DNA from: Burkholderiales bacterium
GTDB taxonomy: Bacteria; Pseudomonadota; Gammaproteobacteria; Burkholderiales; Burkholderiaceae
Assembly (NCBI GenBank): GCA_026225235.1
Contig: JAMFSK010000107.1
Span: 1-41,110, forward strand
Length of the DNA: 41,110 bases
Reading direction: 5' to 3'
Shown: one piece after another, positions 8,582 through 16,508 of the stretch
Layout of the letters: the number at the start of each line of letters is the position of its first letter
Position numbering within the stretch: the first letter of the stretch is position 1
The notes under the pieces: generated by a model
What the model was told of the DNA's origin: nothing
What the model saw: the letters and a program-made list of their open reading frames with translations, nothing else
The model's database searches: none
Position numbers and translations under genes: made by a program

Positions 8582-8604
8582 ACCACACACACGGAAAAAC
8601 AGAT

Positions 8605-9114
8605 ATGGAAATCGGACAATACCAACCCAACCTCGACGGCGACGGACTGCGTGTCGGCATCGTGCAATCGCGCTTCAATGAACCGATCTGCAATGGCCTG
8701 GTCGACGCCTGCGTCGAAGAACTCGAACGCCTTGGCGTAGTGGGTGAAGACGTCCTGCTCGTGACCGTGCCTGGCGCGCTTGAAATTCCGCTCGCGCTGC
8801 AAAAGCTCGCCGAAAGCGGCCAGTTCGACGCGCTGATCGCGTTGGGTGCGGTAATCCGCGGCGAGACCTATCACTTCGAGCTGGTCTCGAACGAAAGCGG
8901 CGCGGGCATCACGCGCGTCACGCTCGACTTCGGCGTACCCGTCGCCAACGCTGTACTGACGACCGACACCGACGAACAAGCTGTCGCCCGCATGGCCGAG
9001 AAAGGCCGTGACGCCGCTCGCGTGGCCGTCGAGATGGCCAACCTGACCGCCGCACTCGACCAGCTCGCGCAAGACAGCGCAGAAGACGACGAAGAAGAAG
9101 GGGACGCTGAATGA
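8605..9114 (+). CDS. ribH: 6,7-dimethyl-8-ribityllumazine synthase
   Basis: 169 residues. It condenses the RibB product with the RibD-derived ribitylaminopyrimidine to give lumazine, the substrate of RibE. Family motifs: [18 protein letters not shown] near the N-terminus, [33 protein letters not shown] with the catalytic His, and [12 protein letters not shown]. The C-terminus ends in an acidic tail (DDEEEGDAE). The frame stays open upstream to 8302, but the start at 8605 fits the family. The stop overlaps the nusB start by four bases (ATGA), indicating coupling. Confidence 0.96.
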   Translation: MEIGQYQPNLDGDGLRVGIVQSRFNEPICNGLVDACVEELERLGVVGEDVLLVTVPGALEIPLALQKLAESGQFDALIALGAVIRGETYHFELVSNESGAGITRVTLDFGVPVANAVLTTDTDEQAVARMAEKGRDAARVAVEMANLTAALDQLAQDSAEDDEEEGDAE

Positions 9115-9545
9115 AGAGCGCTCGCCGCCGCTCGCGCGAATTCGCCACGCAGGGCTTGTATCAATGGTTGTTGTCGGGTGCGAGCCATGCCGAAATCGAA
9201 GCGCAGTTGCAGGGCGTGGAAGGCTTCGACAAGGCAGACAAGGCGCTGTTCGACACGCTCGTCAAGGGCGTGATCCGCGACTCGGAAGCGCTCGGCAACC
9301 AGCTTCAACCACTGCTCGACCGGCCTCTGAGCGAGTTGTCGCCCGTCGAACGTTCGGTGCTCATGGTCGGCGCATTCGAGTTGATCAACCAGATCGATGT
9401 GCCCTACCGCGTTGTGATCAATGAGGCGGTCGAGCTGACCAAGACCTTTGGTGGCACGGACGGATATAAGTATGTGAACGGCGTGCTCGACAAGCTCGCT
9501 GCACAGGTTCGTCCGGACGAAGCGAAGCCGCGCTCGAGGTCGTGA
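9111..9545 (+). CDS. nusB: Transcription antitermination factor NusB
   Basis: 144 residues, normal for NusB. An all-helical RNA-binding protein that, with NusE (ribosomal protein S10), binds boxA and promotes antitermination in rRNA operons. Motifs: [19 protein letters not shown] at the N-terminus, [16 protein letters not shown], and [31 protein letters not shown] in the C-terminal half. The ribH-nusB pairing is widespread in proteobacteria. It is followed after 4 bp by the aminotransferase gene. Confidence 0.96.
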   Translation: MKSARRRSREFATQGLYQWLLSGASHAEIEAQLQGVEGFDKADKALFDTLVKGVIRDSEALGNQLQPLLDRPLSELSPVERSVLMVGAFELINQIDVPYRVVINEAVELTKTFGGTDGYKYVNGVLDKLAAQVRPDEAKPRSRS

Positions 9546-9549
9546 TTCG

Positions 9550-10731
9550 ATGGTAATGCCCCCACTGGCGGCGCGTGTCGACGCGATCGAGCCGTTCTAC
9601 GTCATGGAATTGATGAAGGAAGCGCACGCGCTCGAACGCGCGGGGCGCGACATCATCCATATGTCGGTTGGCCAGCCCGACTTCACGGCGCCTCCCACCG
9701 TTCTCGAGGCGGCCATGGCCGCCCTGCAGAGCGGCCGCACTCACTACACCGCGGCGCTCGGCATTGAGCCGCTGCGCGAAGCGATCGCGCGGCACTACCG
9801 GGTGACTCAGCACATCGAGATCGACCCGGCGCGCGTGATCGTCACCGCGGGCGCCTCGGCTGCGCTGCTGTTGGCCTGTACCGCACTCGTCGAGCGCGAT
9901 GCCGAAGTGCTGATGCCCGACCCCTGCTACCCGTGCAACCGTCACTTTGTGACGGCGGCCGATGGCCGTCCAGTGATGATCCCGAGTGGTCCCGCGGAAC
10001 GCTTCCAGCTGACGGCCGAGCAGGTCGAACGTCACTGGGGCCCGCGCACCCGCGGCGTGCTGCTCGCCTCGCCGTCGAACCCGACGGGCACGTCGATCGA
10101 ACCCGCCGAACTCTCGCGGCTCGTCGACGTCGTGCGCCGGCACGGGGGTTTCACGGTCGTCGACGAGATCTATCAGGGCCTCAGCTACGACGCGCATCCG
10201 GTCTCGGCGCTCACGCTTGGCGAAGACGTCGTCACCATCAACAGCTTCTCCAAGTACTTCAACATGACGGGCTGGCGGCTCGGCTGGCTCGTGGTGCCGC
10301 CGCAGTGGATACCGGCGTTCGAGAAGCTCGCGCAGAACCTGTTCATCTGTGCGTCGGCTGTCGCCCAATATGCGGCGCTGGCTTGCTTCGAACCTGAGAC
10401 GCTGGCGATCTTCGAGACACGCCGTCTCGAGTTTCAGCGCCGCCGGGACTTTATCGTGCCGGCGCTGCGCGAACTCGGCTTCGGTGTACCCGTGGTGCCC
10501 GACGGTGCGTTCTACGTCTATGCCGATTGCAACCAGGTGCCTCACGCGGCACGGGGCGACAGCTCCGCGCTGACACGCACGATCCTGCATGAAGCCGGTG
10601 TCGGCCTGGTGCCCGGGATGGACTTCGGCACCGCGGCGCCGCTGTCATACCTGCGCCTGTCGTATGCGACTGCCTACGAAAAAATCGAAGAAGCCGTCGC
10701 ACGAATCGGTAAGCTTTTCGGCACGGCCTAA
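9550..10731 (+). CDS. PLP-dependent class I/II aminotransferase
   Basis: 393 residues, fold type I aminotransferase of the aspartate aminotransferase superfamily. Visible features are the N-terminal MSVGQPDF, the substrate/PLP region ASPSNPTGT, DEIYQGLSYD and the PLP-binding K235 in NSFSKYFNMTGWRLGW, with the conserved Arg in the C-terminal part (LRLSYA). The substrate cannot be read from sequence; aspartate, alanine or aromatic amino acids are all possible. It is the last gene of the ribBA-ribH-nusB unit and is closed by a strong terminator at 10749-10777. Confidence 0.92.
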   Translation: MVMPPLAARVDAIEPFYVMELMKEAHALERAGRDIIHMSVGQPDFTAPPTVLEAAMAALQSGRTHYTAALGIEPLREAIARHYRVTQHIEIDPARVIVTAGASAALLLACTALVERDAEVLMPDPCYPCNRHFVTAADGRPVMIPSGPAERFQLTAEQVERHWGPRTRGVLLASPSNPTGTSIEPAELSRLVDVVRRHGGFTVVDEIYQGLSYDAHPVSALTLGEDVVTINSFSKYFNMTGWRLGWLVVPPQWIPAFEKLAQNLFICASAVAQYAALACFEPETLAIFETRRLEFQRRRDFIVPALRELGFGVPVVPDGAFYVYADCNQVPHAARGDSSALTRTILHEAGVGLVPGMDFGTAAPLSYLRLSYATAYEKIEEAVARIGKLFGTA

Positions 10732-10748
10732 AGCTGTCTGGGCGAAAA

Positions 10749-10777
10749 AAAAGGGATGCGTGGCGCATCCCTTTTTC
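10749..10777. terminator. Bidirectional rho-independent terminator
   Basis: A perfect 13-bp stem, AAAAAGGGATGCG (10749-10761) and CGCATCCCTTTTT (10765-10777), with loop TGG. The A/T ends give a U-tract on either strand. It lies between the convergent aminotransferase and lytic transglycosylase genes. Confidence 0.92.
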
Positions 10778-10842
10778 ATTGTTCTGCCACTCGGCGCACC
10801 CATCCAGACTCACGAGTCGAGCGTCGCCGACTCAGTGTCCGT

Positions 10843-11946
10843 TCAGCTTGCTTCCGCCAGATGGACCGCCGGTTGGGCCGGCGTCCCAACGCCTGGTGTT
10901 TCAATCTTGCCTTCGGGCGGCTCGATCGCCGCATCGGTGGCTGACGCTTTCGCGGCCGTATGCGAAGCGGCGGCCTTCGGCGACACCTGGGCAGTCGTCG
11001 TCGTGGCAGGCGCCTGCGGCGCATTAATCGGCACGAAGCGGCCGTGGGCGACGTCGCGCAAGCGCATCCGTTCGGCCACCACCTTCGCACCATAGCCACC
11101 ATCGCTGTTCGGCGTGGTCGAGCCGACATACAGACGCAGCCCCGCCGCAAGCGAACCCCCTCGTGCGACACAGTCCTTGAGCACCAGCGCGCCGACCTTG
11201 ATATTGGCGAGGGGTTGCAGAGCCGCAGCCGGGCCGCCGAAGTAATCGAACTTGTCCGAATGCACCTTCGACATCACCTGCATCAGGCCCTGTGCGCCGA
11301 CACCGCTTTCCGCATAAGGGTTGAAGCCCGATTCAATCGCCATCACCGACAGCAACAGCAGCGGATCGAGGCCCACTTCGCGGCCCGTGTCGAACGCCGC
11401 ATGGACCAGGCGCGACATCGGCGCCTCGGCCACGCGATAGCGATGCGACAGGAAGACCGCTACTTTGTCCTGTTCATCCGGGCTGAGCATCACGCGGTCA
11501 TCACGCGCATCGGCGACCACACGTTCGTCGGGAATCATGTTCGCGAACGGCTCGATCGACGGCAGCGAGCTCGGGTCGAGCGCATTGTCGGCGGTGAGCA
11601 CCACTGGTGTCGCGGCCACACTCGCCGCCACAGGGTGAATGTAAGGAATGAGCGGCAGGCTCGAGGCGCGGGCATCGCTGCTCGGCACGAGCACCTGGAT
11701 CGCCCCGCTCGACAACAGCCGGCCGACCACGGGACCGGTCTGCTCGGCAGCGGCCAACAAAGGCATTAAACGACCCGCCACGACCGTGCGCCACTGGGGC
11801 TGGACCCAGAGCGTCAGCGCACTCGCAAAGGCAACTACGCCGAGCGTGCTGAAAAAGTAATGGCTGTACCTCGTGCCGCGTCGTAAAACGATGCGCACGA
11901 ACTGCGGGATACGCGAATCGGCCAGCCAAGGTAATCGAGCAAGCAT
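10843..11946 (-). CDS. Membrane-anchored lytic transglycosylase (SLT domain)
   Basis: 367 residues. A short basic N-terminus and one hydrophobic segment (about 30-48) suggest an inner-membrane anchor with a periplasmic body. The SLT/lysozyme-like domain (about 180-300) carries the catalytic Glu in MAIESGFNP (E205) and GAQGLMQVM (217-225). Such enzymes cleave the MurNAc-GlcNAc bond of peptidoglycan to form 1,6-anhydro ends, for wall turnover or to open space for envelope complexes. The C-terminal 60 residues are an Ala/Pro/Thr-rich tail with no domain. The start has GGGAG about 10 bp upstream. It is expressed from a strong-looking promoter (12273-12300) through a 320-nt leader. Confidence 0.9.
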   Translation of the reverse strand: MLARLPWLADSRIPQFVRIVLRRGTRYSHYFFSTLGVVAFASALTLWVQPQWRTVVAGRLMPLLAAAEQTGPVVGRLLSSGAIQVLVPSSDARASSLPLIPYIHPVAASVAATPVVLTADNALDPSSLPSIEPFANMIPDERVVADARDDRVMLSPDEQDKVAVFLSHRYRVAEAPMSRLVHAAFDTGREVGLDPLLLLSVMAIESGFNPYAESGVGAQGLMQVMSKVHSDKFDYFGGPAAALQPLANIKVGALVLKDCVARGGSLAAGLRLYVGSTTPNSDGGYGAKVVAERMRLRDVAHGRFVPINAPQAPATTTTAQVSPKAAASHTAAKASATDAAIEPPEGKIETPGVGTPAQPAVHLAEAS

Positions 11947-12266
11947 GCTGCGAATCTCCCTCGTGCATGGTGGGCCTTCGAAGCCGGGTTACCGGTTCTC
12001 GGGCGACCAAGGCGTCCGTCTGTGGCCCCTTGGGGAGCCCAGGCCGGTCGCCGGGAATGAACGGCACCGTTGCCGCTGCGGGCCGCGTTCAACTCCGGAA
12101 CACTGCCGGCAGACGGGCACCACATGAACAGCCGGCATGCAGCGAAACATCGCGATGCCGGCAAACCAAGTCTTCAGGCCGGGCGGGGAGGCGGCCGACG
12201 CCGGAGCGTCATGGACATTCAGTCCGGTATGGGAAACAGTTGTTTAGAAAGCCCCGCGACTAGTGG
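11947..12266 (-). promoter_or_regulatory. Long, foldable 5' leader of the lytic transglycosylase gene
   Basis: About 320 nt lie between the predicted transcription start and the ATG. On the minus strand the sequence contains several possible hairpins. One pairs GCCGGCAT with ATGCCGGC (about 12131-12162), with an inner GCGA/TCGC. Another pairs GGCGACC with GGTCGCC (about 12002-12054) around a CCCCTTGGGG palindrome, close to the start codon. No known riboswitch class was recognised. The folding is by eye only. Confidence 0.4.
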
Positions 12267-12272
12267 GAGCGG

Positions 12273-12300
12273 ATTCTAGCAGGGTTTTATGTTCAGTCAA
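12273..12300 (-). promoter_or_regulatory. Sigma-70-type promoter for the lytic transglycosylase
   Basis: Reading the minus strand: TTGACT (12300-12295), a 16-base spacer, then TAGAAT (12278-12273). Both boxes match the sigma-70 consensus at 5 of 6 positions. The region is AT-richer than its surroundings. Initiation is expected near 12266. Confidence 0.7.
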
Positions 12301-12319
12301 CGCTATGTGTAACCGTTTT

Positions 12320-12336
12320 TATAACGTTTGGTTATA
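12320..12336. repeat. Short inverted repeat, possible operator
   Basis: TATAAC-GTTTG-GTTATA, perfect 6-bp arms around 5 bases. It sits 20 bp upstream of the -35 box of the lytic transglycosylase promoter, in an AT-rich patch between divergent genes. It could be a regulator binding site, but there is no direct support. Confidence 0.3.
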
Positions 12337-12774
12337 TAGAGGGGTATCGGTAGCTTTGACTGTGTAAGGGGCCTGCTCGCAACACGGTCTCCAAGTTAAT
12401 GGGCACTTCGCAACGAATTGTTACTATCGGTAAATTTACGTGGGGTGCCACACTCTTTACATGCGGCCTCATCGAGCCGGCAGATTCATCCTACAAAGCA
12501 GGGTCGATCCATCGTGCTCCGTTCGCCATTTACGTCGCTGACGGGCACAAACATGCTTCGCACACCGACGATGTGCAAGGCCGCCTGCGCGTCTCCTGGA
12601 AAACGCATAGAAGGCCCGGAGATGCACGCATGTCGATAGAAAGCATGCATATGAAACGCCGCGGCTTGCTCTCGTTCATGACGTCTGCGGCCGTCCTCGA
12701 GGGTCGACACTTCCGCGCTAGACTCCAGCCTCCTGCTCACCCGTTTTGCTTGCCCTCTTCAAAGCCTTATCGCA
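12337..12774. other. Intergenic region upstream of ubiD, no gene seen
   Basis: About 440 bases between the divergent lytic transglycosylase promoter and ubiD. A 128-codon frame at 12399-12785 is open but has irregular third positions and no recognisable motif, so it is not called. The ubiD promoter presumably lies here, but no convincing boxes were found. Confidence 0.5.
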
Positions 12775-14334
12775 ATGAAATATAAAGACCTGCGCGACTT
12801 CACCAGCCAACTCGAAACGATGGGCGAACTGCGGCGCGTAAGCGTGCCGGTATCGCCCGTGCTCGAGATGACTGAACTTTGCGACCGCGTACTGCGCGCC
12901 GGGGGTCCGGCGCTGCTGTTCGAACAGCCCACCCACTCGAGCATGCCGGTGCTCGGCAACCTGTTCGGCACCCCTCGGCGAGTGGCGCTCGGCATGGGCG
13001 TCGATGCGAAAGGTAACGATGGCGCGCTCACATCGCTGCGCGACATCGGCCACTTGCTGTCCGCGCTCAAGGAACCTGAGCCGCCGAAGGGGCTGAAGGA
13101 TGCGGGCAAGCTGTTTTCGCTCGCCAAGGCTGTATGGGACATGGCGCCGAAGACCATCTCGTCGCCGCCTTGCCAGGAGATCGTGTGGGAAGGCAACGAC
13201 GTCGATCTGAACCGGCTGCCGATACAGACTTGCTGGCCGGGCGACGTCGCACCGCTGCTGACCTGGGGCCTCACCATCACGCGCGGGCCGCATAAACCGC
13301 GTCAGAACCTCGGCATCTATCGCCAGCAACTGATCGGCCGCAACAAGCTCATCATGCGCTGGCTTGCGCATCGCGGCGGCGCGCTCGATTTTCGTGAATT
13401 CGCGGCCCAGAACCCCGGCCAGCCCTACCCTGTTGCGGTCGCACTGGGCGCGGACCCCGCCACGATCCTGGGTGCCGTGACACCGGTGCCGGATACCTTG
13501 TCCGAATATCAGTTCGCCGGGCTGCTGCGCGGCGGCAAGACGGAGTTGGCCAAGTGCCTGACCCCGGGGCTCGAGAACCTACGCGTACCGGCGCGCGCCG
13601 AGATCGTGCTCGAAGGGTTTATCTATCCGCGCCAGGGCGCACTCGACCCGCTGCCGGCCGGCGCGCCGCCGCGGCCATCGAGCGGTCCCGCGAAGGACTA
13701 CGAATATGCGCTCGAAGGGCCATATGGGGATCACACCGGTTACTACAACGAACAGGAATGGTTCCCCGTCTTCACGGTCGAGCGCATCACCCTGCGGCGC
13801 AACGCGATCTTCCATTCGACCTATACCGGCAAGCCGCCCGACGAGCCGGCCGTGCTCGGCGTTGCGCTCAACGAAGTGTTCGTGCCGCTGTTGCAGAAGC
13901 AATTTCCCGAGATCACAGATTTCTATCTGCCGCCCGAGGGCTGCAGCTATCGGATGGCGATCGTCCAGATTCGCAAGAGTTATCCGGGCCATGCAAAGCG
14001 CGTGATGTTCGGGGTCTGGAGTTTCCTTCGCCAGTTCATGTACACCAAGTTCATCGTCGTGGTCGACGAGGATGTGAACATCCGCGACTGGAAGGAAGTC
14101 ATCTGGGCGATCACCACCCGGATCGATCCCGCCCGCGACACCCTGCTCGTCGAGCACACACCGATCGACTATCTAGACTTTGCCTCACCGGTCGCGGGCC
14201 TCGGCTCCAAAATGGGGCTCGACGCGACCAACAAATGGCCCGGCGAAACCGATCGCGAATGGGGCCGTGCGATCACGATGGACCCTGCGGTCAAGACACG
14301 CGTCGATGGATTGATGACCCAGCTTGGGCTTTGA
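12775..14334 (+). CDS. ubiD: UbiD family 4-hydroxy-3-polyprenylbenzoate decarboxylase
   Basis: 519 residues, full length. It removes the carboxyl group from 4-hydroxy-3-polyprenylbenzoate in ubiquinone synthesis, using prenylated FMN supplied by UbiX. Features include [14 protein letters not shown] at the N-terminus, [59 protein letters not shown], the [10 protein letters not shown] segment, [12 protein letters not shown] and the C-terminal [12 protein letters not shown]. These are diagnostic of the UbiD family. No good ribosome site precedes the ATG. It is a single-gene unit, closed by the terminator at 14367-14403. Confidence 0.95.
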   Translation: MKYKDLRDFTSQLETMGELRRVSVPVSPVLEMTELCDRVLRAGGPALLFEQPTHSSMPVLGNLFGTPRRVALGMGVDAKGNDGALTSLRDIGHLLSALKEPEPPKGLKDAGKLFSLAKAVWDMAPKTISSPPCQEIVWEGNDVDLNRLPIQTCWPGDVAPLLTWGLTITRGPHKPRQNLGIYRQQLIGRNKLIMRWLAHRGGALDFREFAAQNPGQPYPVAVALGADPATILGAVTPVPDTLSEYQFAGLLRGGKTELAKCLTPGLENLRVPARAEIVLEGFIYPRQGALDPLPAGAPPRPSSGPAKDYEYALEGPYGDHTGYYNEQEWFPVFTVERITLRRNAIFHSTYTGKPPDEPAVLGVALNEVFVPLLQKQFPEITDFYLPPEGCSYRMAIVQIRKSYPGHAKRVMFGVWSFLRQFMYTKFIVVVDEDVNIRDWKEVIWAITTRIDPARDTLLVEHTPIDYLDFASPVAGLGSKMGLDATNKWPGETDREWGRAITMDPAVKTRVDGLMTQLGL

Positions 14335-14366
14335 TATTCGCGGGCTCGCGCCCGTCGATGTCGAAA

Positions 14367-14403
14367 AAAAACGCGCTGTCGTAGGTCACGACAGCGCGTT
14401 TTT
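14367..14403. terminator. Rho-independent terminator after ubiD
   Basis: A perfect 16-bp stem, AAAAACGCGCTGTCGT (14367-14382) and ACGACAGCGCGTTTTT (14388-14403), with a five-base loop. The A/T flanks make it bidirectional, so it also serves the convergent small secreted protein gene. Confidence 0.92.
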
Positions 14404-14539
14404 CTTTGCCACTTGCACCGATCTTCCGGCGCTTCTACGTTTGCCAACCGCTCTCTGACGATTGGCGGGAAAGGCAGGATCCAGTCCCGCCTCGCCCCGG
14501 CCTTCCTCGACTTAATCAGCGACAACGATCAATCAACGA

Positions 14540-14830
14540 TCAATAGTGGCGATAGTAACGTTGGTGGCCGTAGTAGCCCCGGCCGTAGTGACCGTAGTAA
14601 CGAGGACCGTAGTACACCGGGCCGCCGTACACCACCGGTGCCGGCGCATAGACCACCGGTCCCTGAGGGGCATAGACCACCGGCGGCGGCGCCACATAGA
14701 CAGGCGCGGCATACACCGGTGCTGCAAACGGAATCCCAATACCGATACCCACCGAAACGTGTGCTTCGGCCCCGCCTGCCACACCCATCGCAAGCCCCGC
14801 GGCGGCAATCAACGGAATGATTTTTTTCAC
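14540..14830 (-). CDS. Small secreted Pro/Tyr/Gly-rich protein (PXPV-repeat type)
   Basis: 96 residues. The start is GTG with AAGGAG 6 bp upstream. A signal peptide of about 23 residues ends at GGAEA. The mature part consists of alternating P, V, Y and A (APVYAAPVYVAPPPVVYAP) and then a Tyr/Gly/His/Arg-rich tail (YYGPRYYGHYGRGYYGHQ). This matches the low-complexity PXPV-type small exported proteins common in Burkholderiales. No enzymatic domain is present. The function is unknown; an envelope-surface or structural role is a guess. Confidence 0.8.
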   Translation of the reverse strand: MKKIIPLIAAAGLAMGVAGGAEAHVSVGIGIGIPFAAPVYAAPVYVAPPPVVYAPQGPVVYAPAPVVYGGPVYYGPRYYGHYGRGYYGHQRYYRHY

Positions 14831-15318
14831 AGCGCTCTCCTTACCAGCATCCGGCCCAGGTGGGCCTTCTCAATGACCTTAATCTAACGAATTCCCTCTC
14901 AACGCGCAGAGACCTTTTGTAGCAAATTGCAATCCGTGTGTCCGGAAAGCCTGACCGGACGGCGCTTCCGGCGCGATGCACATCTTATATAGAGTGCACA
15001 ATCCTTATCAAAATCAACGGACAAGCAAGCGTTGCGTTGACCCGCGTGGCAATATTTGCAGATCCGTATTAAGACAATTTCGCGAATACGGTAATCTTTG
15101 ATTACAAAGTGCCGATATACGGTTAACGTGCGCCGTCAGGGCAAGCGCCTGAACCTCGCAGCCGGAGGCGATGACAGGCTCTTCACCCGGCGACTCGCCG
15201 CAAAATTCAGCACAGAACCGCTGGCTGGGACGGTCCGCCGACCCCCTTGCGCAGCCATACCAACAATAAATACCGCCTTCGGGCTTGATGCTCGAAAAAA
15301 ACGGGGAACGACACAGCA
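14831..15318. other. Intergenic region between small secreted protein and PilZ gene
   Basis: About 490 bases, AT-richer than the neighbours, between divergent genes. It holds the putative FliA promoter at 15092-15118, which overlaps a perfect inverted repeat GTAATC-TTT-GATTAC at 15091-15105. The minus-strand gene must also have its promoter here, but no confident boxes were found. No coding sequence is supported. Confidence 0.5.
15092..15118 (+). promoter_or_regulatory. Putative FliA (sigma-28) promoter of the PilZ gene
   Basis: TAATCTTT (15092-15099), an 11-base spacer, and GCCGATAT (15111-15118). Compared with TAAAGTTT-N11-GCCGATAA this is 6 of 8 and 7 of 8 with exact spacing. The leader to the ATG would be about 190 nt. 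The -35 overlaps the palindrome GTAATC-TTT-GATTAC, which could bind a regulator. Confidence 0.5.
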
Positions 15319-16242
15319 ATGGAATTCAAGAGACTCGATCGCGGCCACGCTTTGCAGCCCCTGATGCCGGGCGAGGTGTTGCCACAGACCAAGCTCGAAT
15401 GGCCGATTTTCGACGTCGACGGGACGCTGATCGCCGAGCGAGGCCAGATGTTGCCAAGCCGCGAAGACCGCGACTTCATGTTCATCCACTTCGAGCCCCA
15501 TCGTTCAAAAACGGAAGCGGATGCCGCGCTCGCGCTCGAGGGCCCGGCCGGCACCACCCAGGCGGTATCGCCCGCGACACAGAACGCCACGCCGGCAGAC
15601 TTCTCGCTGCAGACCGGCCACATGCTGCGCATCAAGACGCCCAAAGGCATTCGGGAAAGCCACGCGCTGAGCCGGGTGATCGGCCAGACTGCGAACCTCA
15701 CGACCTTTATCTCGCCGCCGGTCGTCGACGGCAAGCCGTTGCGCCTGCTGGCCGGCGAAGAGATCCAGATCATGGCGTTCTCGGGCAAGAGCATTTTCGA
15801 GTTCCATTGCCGGGTCGAGACGGTCTGCATGGCGCCGTTCGAATACCTGATCCTTTCGAAACCCTTCGACGTACGCCGCGTCAAGCTGCGCCGCACGGTA
15901 CGCGTGACGACGCGCATCGCCTGCTGGCTCTCGGCCGGTGAGCGTTTTCACGGCACCTACGACATGCTCGGCGCGGTGCGCGACATCAGCGTGCTCGGGG
16001 CGTCGCTGAGCGCGCGCGGAAGCTTCGCGCAGGCCGGCTCGCGTCTGCATCTGCGTTTCTCGGTTCGCACGCAGGACTACGACATCGAGATCCGCACGCC
16101 ATCGGTTATCCGCAGTGTCGCGCCCGTCGTCGACAATCCGAACCTGTTTCTCTATGGTCTCGAGTTTGAATCGCTCGCGCCTGTCGAGCATCTCGCGCTG
16201 CAGTGCTTCGTGAACGAGCACTCGCTGAGCACCGCTCGCTAA
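15319..16242 (+). CDS. YcgR-like PilZ domain protein (cyclic-di-GMP receptor)
   Basis: 307 residues, no membrane segment, predicted cytoplasmic. The N-terminal half (about 95-190) resembles the YcgR/PilZN partner domain. The C-terminal PilZ domain (about 192-300) has the c-di-GMP signature: RRTVR (RxxxR) followed by DISVLGASLSA (D/NxSxxG). In the YcgR family, binding of c-di-GMP leads to interaction with the flagellar motor and slows swimming. The first 90 residues are a less conserved extension that includes an Ala/Thr-rich linker. The presence next to a chemoreceptor, and a shared promoter type, fit a role in motility control. Confidence 0.85.
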   Translation: MEFKRLDRGHALQPLMPGEVLPQTKLEWPIFDVDGTLIAERGQMLPSREDRDFMFIHFEPHRSKTEADAALALEGPAGTTQAVSPATQNATPADFSLQTGHMLRIKTPKGIRESHALSRVIGQTANLTTFISPPVVDGKPLRLLAGEEIQIMAFSGKSIFEFHCRVETVCMAPFEYLILSKPFDVRRVKLRRTVRVTTRIACWLSAGERFHGTYDMLGAVRDISVLGASLSARGSFAQAGSRLHLRFSVRTQDYDIEIRTPSVIRSVAPVVDNPNLFLYGLEFESLAPVEHLALQCFVNEHSLSTAR

Positions 16243-16351
16243 AGCCGGACACCCGGCTTACGCATCCGCCGCGCCCCTCCCCGGGGCGCCATGTGGCGTC
16301 GGGCGGCACCCGCCCGCTCGCCACCCTCGCTAGACGTTTGCAAGGCCGCTA

Positions 16352-16372
16352 CGCCCCGGTTTTTTCGGGGCG
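16352..16372 (+). terminator. Possible terminator after the PilZ gene
   Basis: The stem CGCCCCG (16352-16358) and CGGGGCG (16366-16372) closes around a GTTTTTT loop. There is no proper U-tract after the stem (CTTTGCCCCC), so termination is uncertain. Confidence 0.4.
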
Positions 16373-16414
16373 CTTTGCCCCCTTTCATTGAGCCTTCCAT
16401 TTCTGACAAATCAT

Positions 16415-16441
16415 TTAAGTTGTTTCGGACCTCGCCGTAAA
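16415..16441 (+). promoter_or_regulatory. Putative FliA (sigma-28) promoter of the chemoreceptor gene
   Basis: TTAAGTTG (16415-16422), an 11-base spacer, and GCCGTAAA (16434-16441). Each box matches 6 of 8 consensus positions with exact spacing. It lies 68 bp before the ATG. Chemoreceptor genes are classical sigma-28 targets, which supports the call. Confidence 0.65.
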
Positions 16442-16508
16442 CAGGGTCATCTCCCTGGCGCTTTGGCGCCGCCGGTCTTGCACTTTTTAGCGATTTGACG
16501 AAGGCATC

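Noticed and set aside
11947..12266. Known riboswitch class (ydaO/c-di-AMP, cobalamin) in the transglycosylase leader
   Set aside because: None of the conserved sequence boxes of these classes was found. The leader is reported only as structured and unknown.
12399..12785. 128-codon frame upstream of ubiD
   Set aside because: It overlaps the ubiD start, lacks codon bias and a ribosome site, and contains no recognisable domain.
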